This document shows, one piece after another, positions 5,361 to 11,881 of a stretch of DNA of 30,896 bases. How positions within the stretch are numbered: the first letter of the stretch is position 1; every line of letters starts with the position of its first letter. The notes under the pieces were generated by a model. It did not search any database. It was not told where the DNA came from and worked only from the letters and a program-made list of their open reading frames with translations. The DNA is from a virus: IMG/VR virus record IMGVR_UViG_3300010430_000332, positions 1 through 30,896 of that record, one strand, 5' to 3'. The position numbers and the translations under genes were made by a program.

Positions 5361-5685
5361 AGAAGAGTTAGCTATGCATCTTAAAGCTATGAAAATACCA
5401 TTTGTACGTGAATTTAAGTTCTGTGAGACCAGAAAGTGGCGTAGCGATTTTGCTTTTGTTAATGCTAAGCTATTAGTCGAAGCTGAGGGTGGTATTTGGA
5501 ACAATGGACGGCATAACCGCGGCAATGGATATGAAGCCGATTGTGAAAAATATAACGTCGCTGGTCTCCTCGGCTTCACTGTATTACGGGTCACGGCGAA
5601 ACATATCAAATCTGGACAAGCGTTGCAATGGATAGAAGAATTTTTGGAGAAGGATGATAATGAACAAATATCGAGGTGTGTATAA
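5347..5685 (+). CDS. PD-(D/E)XK-like endonuclease (Vsr/DUF559-like)
   Basis: 112 residues. The segment RSDFAFVNAKLLVEAEGG (residues 32-49) has the layout of a PD-(D/E)XK active site: Asp34 at a strand start, then Glu45-x-Glu47 in the next strand. A Glu near the N-terminus (E5-E7) could be the helix-borne partner. After it comes WNNGRHNRGNGYEADCEKYN, a block common in Vsr/DUF559-like small nucleases, then GFTVLRVTAKHI, the usual final strand. Length fits these small single-domain enzymes. In a recombination-replication setting it could resolve Holliday junctions or nick host DNA; no RusA-like resolvase is seen elsewhere. Fold call good, substrate unknown. Confidence 0.7.
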   Translation: MSKLEEELAMHLKAMKIPFVREFKFCETRKWRSDFAFVNAKLLVEAEGGIWNNGRHNRGNGYEADCEKYNVAGLLGFTVLRVTAKHIKSGQALQWIEEFLEKDDNEQISRCV

Positions 5686-5795
5686 TGTGGCATATTGCTG
5701 AAGGTTATTTCTTGGGTAGGTTGATGTATGAGGGATTCAGTATTATCCTGGTTCTTGTTATTATTGCCATTGTGGCATGGGTAAGTGGGAGATAA
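5685..5795 (+). CDS. 36-residue single-span membrane protein
   Basis: ATG at 5685 overlaps the nuclease stop by one base (TAATG). The product begins MWHIAEGYFLGRLMYEG. Residues 18-34 (FSIILVLVIIAIVAWVS) make one strongly hydrophobic span, ending in GR. The tight overlap with a real gene and the near-perfect membrane segment support expression. It is one of several tiny membrane proteins in this genome. Function unknown. Confidence 0.55.
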   Translation: MWHIAEGYFLGRLMYEGFSIILVLVIIAIVAWVSGR

Positions 5796-5797
5796 AA

Positions 5798-5950
5798 ATG
5801 AGAAGAATTCCTCAAAATAAAGCAAAAACAGGTCAAATGCCTGTATCAACGTCTAGTAAATCATCAAGTGCGGGTAAGCTTGTGGTAGGCGCTAAAGGTG
5901 CTACAACTCCAACGCCTGTGAATGTACCAGTTCCTAAAATTAATAAATGA
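5798..5950 (+). CDS. 50-residue basic, low-complexity protein
   Basis: ATG at 5798 with GGGAGA upstream, 2 nt after the previous stop. The product is basic and rich in Ser, Thr, Pro and Val (TPTPVNVPVPKINK at the end), without Cys and probably unstructured. It is the last gene of the rightward early operon and overlaps the convergent 27-residue gene by 11 bp. No family recognised. Confidence 0.5.
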   Translation: MRRIPQNKAKTGQMPVSTSSKSSSAGKLVVGAKGATTPTPVNVPVPKINK

Positions 5951-6023
5951 TGCTAAGCGCAATGATAGCGCCTAAGATGATTTCTATTCCAATTAGCAAA
6001 TAAACTTTACCTATAATGCTCAT
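5940..6023 (-). CDS. 27-residue membrane peptide from its own leftward promoter
   Basis: On the minus strand ATG (6023) to TAA (5942-5940), 27 residues. Nearly the whole peptide is hydrophobic (KVYLLIGIEIILGAIIALSI), one membrane span with a single Glu inside. AAGGAG lies 7 nt upstream of the ATG. It is a lone leftward gene facing the rightward early operon, with a convincing extended -10 promoter (6063-6092) and a hairpin at the expected 5' end of its mRNA. Such features are not expected by chance for so short a frame. It could be a small toxin, a superinfection-exclusion peptide or a lysis modulator. No homologue is known to me. Confidence 0.6.
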   Translation of the reverse strand: MSIIGKVYLLIGIEIILGAIIALSIIY

Positions 6024-6041
6024 ATCTATCTCCTTGAATGG

Positions 6042-6056
6042 GTGACCCGATGTCAC
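6042..6056 (-). other. Hairpin at the 5' end of the micro-peptide mRNA
   Basis: Minus strand GTGAC-ATCGG-GTCAC, a 5-bp stem with a 5-nt loop. It begins at about the expected transcription start of the 6063-6092 promoter, so the mRNA would begin with a stem. That arrangement is known to protect transcripts from 5'-dependent decay. As DNA the same dyad could be a protein-binding site. Confidence 0.4.
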
Positions 6057-6062
6057 TTTCCT

Positions 6063-6092
6063 AATATAGCATGTCAGTGACTTGTAATTCAA
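6063..6092 (-). promoter_or_regulatory. Leftward promoter with extended -10
   Basis: Minus strand: -35 TTGAAT (6092-6087), an 18-bp spacer, then TGC immediately before -10 TATATT (6068-6063). The extended -10 makes up for the weaker -35. Expected start is near 6056, about 33 nt before the micro-peptide ATG. The -35 sits inside the second operator-like dyad. Confidence 0.6.
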
Positions 6093-6095
6093 GTG
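6079..6095. promoter_or_regulatory. Operator-like dyad, copy 2
   Basis: Minus-strand reading CACTTGAATTACAAGTC; its core ACTTG-AATTA-CAAGT is a perfect 5-bp inverted repeat. It matches the dyad at 3259-3275 at 14 of 17 positions, with the -35 hexamer in the same register. This suggests one regulator controls both leftward promoters. Confidence 0.5.
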
Positions 6096-6161
6096 GTTTA
6101 CTGGACTTTTGTTGATGTTGTTGACTAAAATATTAGCAACTTAACTAAAGAGCGGTGAATT

Positions 6162-6659
6162 ATGCCTGGTGGTCGTCCAACTACTTATAAACCTGAATTT
6201 TGTAAAATCATCGAAGACGGTGGTAATGAAGGATGGCACGTTGAAGAAATGGCACATGCGTGTGATTGTTCTGTTTCAATTCTGTATGAATGGGCTAAAG
6301 AAAAGCCTGAGTTTTTGGAATCTTTTACACGCGCGAAGGATAATTCACGTGTCTGGTGGCTTAAAAAAGGCCGAGAATCACTGGACCAAAGAGACTTTCA
6401 AAGCAAAACTTATCAGTTCATTGTTCAAGCTAAATTTGGTTTGGCTGAAGGTAGATTGATTCGCTTGCCTGCACTTAAAGAAGCTAAATCATTCACTGAG
6501 AAAGCCAACATTGTTATTGATGCGTTAGCGTCTGGTGAGATCACAGGCAAAGAAGCATTAGACATGGTTAATGTGATTGCGATAGGCGCCAAGATTGAAG
6601 AAGTTACTGAGCTTAAAGCGACACTAGAGCGCATTATTGAGCAGCAGAACCCAGCTTAA
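6162..6659 (+). CDS. Terminase small subunit
   Basis: 165 residues, beginning MPGGRPTTYKPEFC, an N-terminus very common in phage small terminases. Residues 25-60 (WHVEEMAHACDCSVSILYEW and the following KPEFLESFTRAKD) form the HTH that recognises the packaging site. The C-terminal third contains EITGKEALDMVNVIAIGAK and a helical ELKATLERIIEQQ tail, probably for oligomerisation and contact with the large subunit. It opens the late region, about 24 kb from terL on the map, an unusual separation since the two are usually adjacent. The -35-like TTGACT at 6121 is the best nearby promoter hint but lacks a good -10. Family call strong. Confidence 0.85.
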   Translation: MPGGRPTTYKPEFCKIIEDGGNEGWHVEEMAHACDCSVSILYEWAKEKPEFLESFTRAKDNSRVWWLKKGRESLDQRDFQSKTYQFIVQAKFGLAEGRLIRLPALKEAKSFTEKANIVIDALASGEITGKEALDMVNVIAIGAKIEEVTELKATLERIIEQQNPA

Positions 6660-6680
6660 GGGTTAAATATTTACATAGGA

Positions 6681-6696
6681 GCGCGCTGCGGTGCGC
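6681..6696 (+). other. GC-rich hairpin after terS
   Basis: GCGCGC-TGCG-GTGCGC: a 6-bp stem (one G-U pair) with a 4-nt loop, 21 nt after the terS stop. There is no following T-run (ATTATCGTT), so at most a weak pause, RNA 3'-end stabiliser or processing signal before the adhesin block. Confidence 0.4.
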
Positions 6697-6722
6697 ATTA
6701 TCGTTAAAATGGAGAGAGATTG

Positions 6723-6932
6723 ATGACTGCAATAAGATATTCTAAAGCTGACGAGATCGTTAATGATACTGACATGCGTGAAGGCATGCTTGTATTAGGA
6801 TCTGGAACAACTACTGAGCGTGATGCTAAAGATCCTGACCTTATTAAGGATGGCTCTATGTGGTACAACACTACTACAAATAAGTTCAATGGCTATGAAA
6901 ATGGCGCTTGGCTTGAGTTCACATTAGCATAA
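6723..6932 (+). CDS. Small protein built around a fibre-type module
   Basis: 69 residues from ATG 6723 (GGAGAG upstream; a TTG just before is less likely). Residues about 35-67 (DPDLIKDGSMWYNTTTNKFN then GYENGAWLEF) match the short beta module seen twice in the 518-residue fibre-like protein and once in the 221-residue one (pattern G-hydrophobic-Y/W-N-T-x-N-x-Y-NG-x-W). In phage fibre and adhesin proteins this module often marks the shaft or the connection to a trimeric head. It is probably a minor virion protein. Confidence 0.6.
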   Translation: MTAIRYSKADEIVNDTDMREGMLVLGSGTTTERDAKDPDLIKDGSMWYNTTTNKFNGYENGAWLEFTLA

Positions 6933-6944
6933 GAGGTATTAATC

Positions 6945-7199
6945 ATGGCTAAAGCTAGAATGAAAGGCGCATCTGCTGGTAAAGATAAAAAGAAAGCCAA
7001 GAAGTTTATTCAAGGCGCAATCAAGCGTCCTGGAGCATTAACTAAGCTTGTTGGTGGTGAGCCGGGAAAGAATATTGCTAAAGTTAGAAAGATTGCTGAA
7101 AGTGGTACGCCACTTCAAAAGCGTCAAGCTAACTTCTTTTTGAAAGTACTTAAGCCTGCAGCTGCTAAACGTAAAGCGAAGAAATCTCTCTTACGATGA
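6945..7199 (+). CDS. Small, strongly basic phage protein
   Basis: 84 residues, Lys/Arg-rich at both ends. The central FIQGAIKRPGALTKLVGG motif followed by KVRKIAESGTPLQKRQANFF resembles a small basic protein found near structural genes in many phages, sometimes seen in virions. The charge suggests nucleic-acid binding or packaging with the genome. ATG at 6945 has GAGG upstream. Its stop overlaps the following gene (ATGA). Function not established. Confidence 0.65.
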   Translation: MAKARMKGASAGKDKKKAKKFIQGAIKRPGALTKLVGGEPGKNIAKVRKIAESGTPLQKRQANFFLKVLKPAAAKRKAKKSLLR

Positions 7200-7369
7200 G
7201 CGTGTTGCTTGATAAAGCGAAGAAGCTGGAGCGAAATATTGTCGCATCTAAAAGACATTTTGTATTTAAGATTGCTGATAACCAGAGTTCCTTTGATGAT
7301 TTTATGAAAGAATATGAAGCTCTACCTAATAAGGAACAAACAGAGCTCACCATATTCAAACTATTTTGA
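7196..7369 (+). CDS. Small hypothetical protein coupled to the basic protein
   Basis: 57 residues starting at the ATG that overlaps the previous TGA. The product (MSVLLDKAKKLERNIVASKR at the N-terminus, then HFVFKIADNQSSFDDFMKEY) looks mainly helical with an amphipathic start. No separate strong ribosome site is seen, so translation is probably coupled. No family recognised. Confidence 0.55.
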   Translation: MSVLLDKAKKLERNIVASKRHFVFKIADNQSSFDDFMKEYEALPNKEQTELTIFKLF

Positions 7370-7377
7370 GGTGAAAC

Positions 7378-7719
7378 ATGACAATTCCTTTGGTTGCAGA
7401 TCTTGATCAGAATTCTACTCCAACATGGGCTTTCGATCTAACTGACACAACTTATGGCATTACGATTGCTGCTGATACGAATGTTAACTTGACAGTTCCA
7501 GCAGACGCATACGTTGCTTTATTTTCTTATTCGCCAGGACAGAATGTACTTGTACGTAAGAATGATGCCCCGATTACTGGAGCTCCGGGTGGTTCATTTG
7601 AAGTTAAGGTGCGTGAGCAATTATTACCAGGTGCGATTAGAGTAGAGCCTGGTGACACATTATCATTTTGGTCAGTTGGTGATTCATCACTTATTTATGT
7701 TGGCTTTTACAAGAACTAG
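7378..7719 (+). CDS. Beta-rich small virion protein (hypothetical)
   Basis: 113 residues, rich in Thr, Val, Gly and Asp, with alternating hydrophobic strands (VNLTVPADAYVALFSYSPGQ, later IRVEPGDTLSFWSVGDSSLI). It ends in YVGFYKN. The composition fits a small beta-sandwich or trimeric decoration/head-fibre protein. GAGG 7 nt before the ATG. Position among fibre-like genes supports a virion role, but I recognise no family. Confidence 0.6.
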   Translation: MTIPLVADLDQNSTPTWAFDLTDTTYGITIAADTNVNLTVPADAYVALFSYSPGQNVLVRKNDAPITGAPGGSFEVKVREQLLPGAIRVEPGDTLSFWSVGDSSLIYVGFYKN

Positions 7720-7727
7720 GGTGAGCT

Positions 7728-7910
7728 ATGCAGAATTGGAATAAATTTGGCAAGTCGCCACTCATTCGTAATCCAATGATTCATTCACCGTTCATTAATG
7801 ATGACGAGAAACCGTCAATAATACCACCGCCTGGTCAGGATTTCTGGTTGCAGCAGAACGGAGATTTCTGGTTGCAGCAAAATGGCGATGCATGGTTAAT
7901 CATATCCTAA
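7728..7910 (+). CDS. 60-residue protein with tandem aromatic repeat
   Basis: N-terminal half is Pro/Asn-rich and probably extended. The C-terminus carries two copies of DFWLQQNG and a partial third (DAWLIIS). Similar Gly-Asp-punctuated short repeats close small structural proteins in other phages and probably form stacked beta turns. It lies directly upstream of the 518-residue fibre-like gene, 14 nt apart. Likely a minor structural or tip protein. Confidence 0.55.
   Translation: MQNWNKFGKSPLIRNPMIHSPFINDDEKPSIIPPPGQDFWLQQNGDFWLQQNGDAWLIIS
7839..7886 (+). repeat. Two tandem 24-bp coding repeats
   Basis: 7839-7862 and 7863-7886 encode DFWLQQNG twice. They differ at only three bases, all silent third positions (cag/caa, aac/aat, gga/ggc). 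A partial third unit follows at 7887. The near identity suggests recent duplication, or slippage that could change the repeat number. Confidence 0.85.
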
Positions 7911-7924
7911 AGGAGTGTTAAAAA

Positions 7925-9481
7925 ATGGCTAATAATCCTGTTAATAATTTCCCAGCCAGAGCGCCTGTATTAACAGACGTTATTGGTATTCAAGATTCTG
8001 CAGGTTCCACTGCAACAGCGAAATCTACATTCCAACAAGTAGTAGATCTAACGATTGCTAATGCTGGCTTTACTCAAGATTCAGTTTTATTTGCTGGTGC
8101 ATCTGGCGAGATTACAGAGAACAACGCTGAATTATCGTGGGATAATGCAACCACAACAATGAAGTTTGGTGACAACCACACGATCACAGGTGCAGTTTCT
8201 GATGGCTTTATGGCTGGTAACTTGCATACACTGAATGCAGATAATGCATCGGTATTATTTGGACAAGGTTCTCAGTCAATCACAGGTTTTCGAAACTTTG
8301 CTACAGGTTCATCTCATTTGCTTACAACATGTTCTGATAGTGCGGTAATCGGCTCTACATCAGCAACATTTACGAGCGCATCAAATTCAGCCGCAATTGC
8401 ATCAAGTGTTGTATCGAATACTGGATTTGATAATGTAGCTTTTGTTGGTGCTTCTGCCAGTGTTTCAAATGCTGATGACGGAATTTTGATGGGATCGCAG
8501 GTTACGCAAGTTGCAACTCATTCAAATGTTATGATGTGGGGTGATAGCACTGTTGGTGTTTTTAGTTCTGTTGCTAGTGATAAGATTCATTTTAGAGCTT
8601 CAAAAGGCTTAGTTCTTTCAGATACAAACACTGTATCTCATGAAGCGTCAGCCATTATGGATCTTACATCTTCAACGAAAGGATTTTTACCGCCTCGTAT
8701 GACGCAGACTGAAAGAAACGCCATTGGATCTCCAGCAGAAGGTCTTTTTCTTTATAATGAGACTACTAATAAAACAAACTATTATAATGGTTCAATTTGG
8801 GTTGAGGGTGATGATATTCCTACCTTTACGCAAGGTTCTGTCGTATTTGCTGATAGCTCAGGAGATCTTGCACAGGATAATGCAAACTTCTTTTGGAATG
8901 ATACGAATGATTCTTTGGGGATAGGTACAGCGTCTCCAAGTGCTAAAGCTAAGTTAGATGTTGCTTCGACTACGCAGGGTGTAATATTTTGCCCAATGAC
9001 AGAAGCACAGCGTGATGCGATAGTTGCTCCTGACAATGGATTGATGATTTACAATTTAAGTTCAGGTCAATATAACTTTTATGATGGTAGTGCATGGTTA
9101 GATTTTGATAATTCTGAAACTGGTACGCATAATACAGATTGGGTTGGACCGTGGGGTGTTACGGAGCCAACAGGTAATATTGAATATATTCTTCATGATG
9201 GTTGGGTGACTTTAGAGATACCTCAAGTTTTGGTAAATGCAACAGCGGTAGCAAGCGCATCAAATCTGACAAATCTACCCGCCTCGATATCCCCTTCATC
9301 TGACATTATTATGAGTGGCCCACGATGTATTGATAATGCAAGTGCAGCATTTGGAACAATAAGTATTACGACTGGAGGTCTTATAGCAATTGGTATTGGA
9401 CCAGCACAAGGTGCATATTCAGGTATTTCTACCGGCGGCACATCTGGTTGGAACAGATTCACAGTACGATACAAAATTTAG
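7925..9481 (+). CDS. Fibre/adhesin-like structural protein with two shaft modules and a C-terminal beta head
   Basis: 518 residues. N-terminus includes APVLTDVIGIQDSAGS, resembling phage fibre attachment segments. A long Ala/Ser/Thr/Gly-rich repeat region follows (about 90-250). Two module copies stand at about residues 250-292 (FLPPRMTQTERNAIGSPAEG) and 350-394 (CPMTEAQRDAIVAPDNG). Between them is SLGIGTASPSAKAKLDVAST, a motif frequent in tail fibres. The C-terminal 115 residues, from DWVGPWGVTE to GWNRFTVRYKI, match the end of the next gene's product and look like a jelly-roll binding head. Probably a receptor- or surface-binding virion protein. Its place between terS and portal, away from the tail genes, is unusual. 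Confidence 0.7.
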   Translation: MANNPVNNFPARAPVLTDVIGIQDSAGSTATAKSTFQQVVDLTIANAGFTQDSVLFAGASGEITENNAELSWDNATTTMKFGDNHTITGAVSDGFMAGNLHTLNADNASVLFGQGSQSITGFRNFATGSSHLLTTCSDSAVIGSTSATFTSASNSAAIASSVVSNTGFDNVAFVGASASVSNADDGILMGSQVTQVATHSNVMMWGDSTVGVFSSVASDKIHFRASKGLVLSDTNTVSHEASAIMDLTSSTKGFLPPRMTQTERNAIGSPAEGLFLYNETTNKTNYYNGSIWVEGDDIPTFTQGSVVFADSSGDLAQDNANFFWNDTNDSLGIGTASPSAKAKLDVASTTQGVIFCPMTEAQRDAIVAPDNGLMIYNLSSGQYNFYDGSAWLDFDNSETGTHNTDWVGPWGVTEPTGNIEYILHDGWVTLEIPQVLVNATAVASASNLTNLPASISPSSDIIMSGPRCIDNASAAFGTISITTGGLIAIGIGPAQGAYSGISTGGTSGWNRFTVRYKI

Positions 9482-9493
9482 GAGCACTAAATC

Positions 9494-10351
9494 ATGGCTG
9501 ATAGTAAGTTTTCGAATAATACATTATACAGTGGGGCTGGAGACGAAGTCGCTGATGCGTCCATGGCAAATAATGATGTCAATATTTATGTTGATGGCGC
9601 TGATGCTAGGATCAAATATAAAGAGTCTGGTACTGTTTATGATAAAGTGATTGGGCTTGATGATGATTGGTCTGTATTAACAACAACACTTCCAGCAAGT
9701 ACGGCAGATGCAGACACGGCGGGTGATAGAGTTATTAATGTTACTGCAGGTGGTGGTAACTTTACGCTTAGCGATTCAAGTAAAGTTGATGGTAATTACT
9801 ATATCATTAAAGATTCTACTGGTTACACTTCTCATGAAGCGGTTGGTGGAAGTGTTTTAGCAGTAGTACCTCAAAGTGGAACAATTGATGGAGAATCATC
9901 TTTAGCTGTTGATACCACTTATGGTGCAGTAACAATTTATACTGATGGAACTAACTGGTTTGTAGCTAATAAGAATGCAATCTATAAAGGTCAACTTACA
10001 ACTGATTTCACAGGACCATGGGCCGCTGATCAAAGTTCTTTCATTTACTATCAAGTAGTGAATAACTTTGTCACACTTAGTTTTACTCAAGAATTAACTA
10101 CTGCGAATACTGCATCGAGTGCAACTTCAACGGTTGCTCTTCCCGCTGGAATTAGGCCTAGAGAAACTGCCATCTATGAACTTATACCGGTTGTAGATGA
10201 TGGTAATGACATGGTTGGTCGTGTGTCGGTAGATAAGAATACAGGTATTGTTCAAATAGGAACTGGTCCTGGTAATACAACGTTTACTGGAAGTGGTTCT
10301 ACTGGATGGCGTTCATTCACAATTACGTACAGATTATTCAGTTTTGTATAA
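9494..10351 (+). CDS. Adhesin-like structural protein, paralogue at both ends of its neighbours
   Basis: 285 residues. The N-terminal 55 (MADSKFSNNTLYSG, then DVNIYVDGADARIKYKESGT) resemble the N-terminus of the next gene's product. The C-terminal 115, from FTGPWAADQSSF to TGWRSFTITYRLF, resemble the C-terminus of the previous one. The middle (AGGGNFTLSDSSKVDGNYYI) reads as beta-strand repeats of a fibre or capsomer-decorating protein. The mosaic pattern indicates module shuffling among neighbouring genes. Likely trimeric and surface exposed; target unknown. Confidence 0.65.
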   Translation: MADSKFSNNTLYSGAGDEVADASMANNDVNIYVDGADARIKYKESGTVYDKVIGLDDDWSVLTTTLPASTADADTAGDRVINVTAGGGNFTLSDSSKVDGNYYIIKDSTGYTSHEAVGGSVLAVVPQSGTIDGESSLAVDTTYGAVTIYTDGTNWFVANKNAIYKGQLTTDFTGPWAADQSSFIYYQVVNNFVTLSFTQELTTANTASSATSTVALPAGIRPRETAIYELIPVVDDGNDMVGRVSVDKNTGIVQIGTGPGNTTFTGSGSTGWRSFTITYRLFSFV

Positions 10352-10366
10352 TGATGGAGAAACAAA

Positions 10367-11206
10367 ATGGCAGATAAATTATCGAATGATAGCTTTCATT
10401 GTAGAGCTCAAACAGACAAAGCTGATACTGAATTAGCAACACAAGATATCTTGTTTATTCAGACTACGGGCACAAGCCGTATTGATACACGTATTAAGAA
10501 CTCGGCGAGCACTGTAACAACAAGCACAGTAACACTTCAAGATACACAAGCAATGACTACAGGTTCAGTTCCATTTTATACTTCTACAGGAGAACTGGGA
10601 CAAGATAATGCTAATTTGTTTTTTGATGATTCTGGTAATCAACTTCAAGCAAATAGTGTGAGAGCTGGTGATGCTACCAATAATGTAACAATTGATGCTA
10701 ATGGTATTACATTAAACGGGACTGCAAAACCTACAAGATGTGTTCAGGTTTTTCCTTATACATTTGCTCCTGATCAAGCAACATTGAGCAGCGTGTCTGA
10801 ATTCCCCGCGATTGTTTACGGAGATGTAGGAAAAGAAAGATCAAATTTCTCTTTGTATGTTCCACTGGATATGGATACATCAGTTGATCCAGTCATAAGG
10901 GTTCATTTGTGTCCAGTAGATGCTCAATCATCTGGTAGTGATTTCTTTCTTGGCGGTAACTTCAAATATCGTAAGTCTGGTGATACATTATCTGCTACTT
11001 TTGATCAATTTGTTTCTAATACTGTAACTGTATCTAATACGGCAACTACATTGACTACGCTTGATTTCACACTTACTGCAGCTTCCATTAGTGATACCGA
11101 TATTATTGCAAGCGAGTTCTTTCGTGATCCTACGGATATTGGTGATGATCGAAATGGTGATATGGCAGTTGTATTGATTGAATTCCGTTACACTGCTGAT
11201 AAATAG
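10367..11206 (+). CDS. Adhesin-like structural protein with shared N-terminal anchor
   Basis: 279 residues. N-terminal 50 residues (MADKLSNDSFHCRAQTDKAD, then TSRIDTRIKNSAS) parallel the previous protein's start. Next comes GSVPFYTSTGELGQDNANLF, a close copy of a segment of the 518-residue protein (GSVVFADSSGDLAQDNANFF). The C-terminal 150 residues are a different beta-rich domain (SNFSLYVPLDMDTSVDPVIR, ending LIEFRYTADK), probably a jelly-roll-like head. One anchor, one shared shaft piece and a new head fits exchange of binding domains. Confidence 0.65.
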   Translation: MADKLSNDSFHCRAQTDKADTELATQDILFIQTTGTSRIDTRIKNSASTVTTSTVTLQDTQAMTTGSVPFYTSTGELGQDNANLFFDDSGNQLQANSVRAGDATNNVTIDANGITLNGTAKPTRCVQVFPYTFAPDQATLSSVSEFPAIVYGDVGKERSNFSLYVPLDMDTSVDPVIRVHLCPVDAQSSGSDFFLGGNFKYRKSGDTLSATFDQFVSNTVTVSNTATTLTTLDFTLTAASISDTDIIASEFFRDPTDIGDDRNGDMAVVLIEFRYTADK

Positions 11207-11215
11207 GAGTAATAA

Positions 11216-11881
11216 ATGGCTACGTTTAATAACTTAGGTAAATTAGCAGCTGCAGAAGGCATGGCGCTTGGTGGTGATAAAGACGATAGTGCCATTATGG
11301 ATATGACTAGCACTACTCAAGGTGTGTTAGCTCCTAGAATGACAAATGCTCAAAAAGAAGCCATATCATCTCCGGCTACTGGATTGTTGGTATATGATAC
11401 AGATGATGATGCATTAAATTATTATTGTTCAACGTCGTCTCAATGGTGTCCAATATCAAACTCATCGCATGCTGATTATTATGTTTCTTCTTCTGCTGAA
11501 ACAACGATCAGTTCTATTGGTGCTGCTGTTAAAGTAGCAGGAACCACTACAAATGTAACAGCTAAGAACTTTACACATACTGATAACAGAGCAACTTATA
11601 CAGGTAAAGACACGCATGTATTTCAGGTTACTGCATCTATATCCATGACATCAGCTGGAAATAATGTGGTTGCATCTCTCTTTGTGTACAAAAACGGAAG
11701 TGTGATTGCAGCATCCGAACAGCAACGGCGAGTGAATACAGGTACTGACGTTGGTAATGCAGCACTTAATGTGATGGTAGAGCTGGCTGAAAATGACTAC
11801 ATTGAGATTTGGATTGCCAATGAAACTACCACAGCAAACTTCACTGTTGAGTATATGAATGTAGCAGTAATAGGTGTGTAA
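11216..11881 (+). CDS. Fibre-like protein with C1q/TNF-like C-terminal domain
   Basis: 221 residues. Residues about 32-77 hold the shared module (TQGVLAPRMTNAQKEAISSP through YDTDDDALNYYCSTSSQW). The C-terminal 130, with VFQVTASISMTSAGNNVVAS, VFVYKNG-type strands and ENDYIEIWIANETTTANFTV before a final MNVAVIGV, fit the C1q/TNF-like jelly roll of trimeric phage receptor-binding or decoration proteins. The stop overlaps the next ATG (TAATG). Structural call good, ligand unknown. Confidence 0.65.
   Translation: MATFNNLGKLAAAEGMALGGDKDDSAIMDMTSTTQGVLAPRMTNAQKEAISSPATGLLVYDTDDDALNYYCSTSSQWCPISNSSHADYYVSSSAETTISSIGAAVKVAGTTTNVTAKNFTHTDNRATYTGKDTHVFQVTASISMTSAGNNVVASLFVYKNGSVIAASEQQRRVNTGTDVGNAALNVMVELAENDYIEIWIANETTTANFTVEYMNVAVIGV

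Noticed and set aside
5202-5849. 215-codon open frame on the minus strand
   Set aside because: It runs antisense through five rightward genes that have good ribosome sites and start-stop overlaps, and its Ser/Phe/Leu-heavy composition is that of a shadow frame.
6723-11881. Diversity-generating retroelement suggested by the repeated fibre modules and a Bbp19-like gene
   Set aside because: No reverse transcriptase gene and no template/variable repeat pair seen; similarity between modules is at protein level only.
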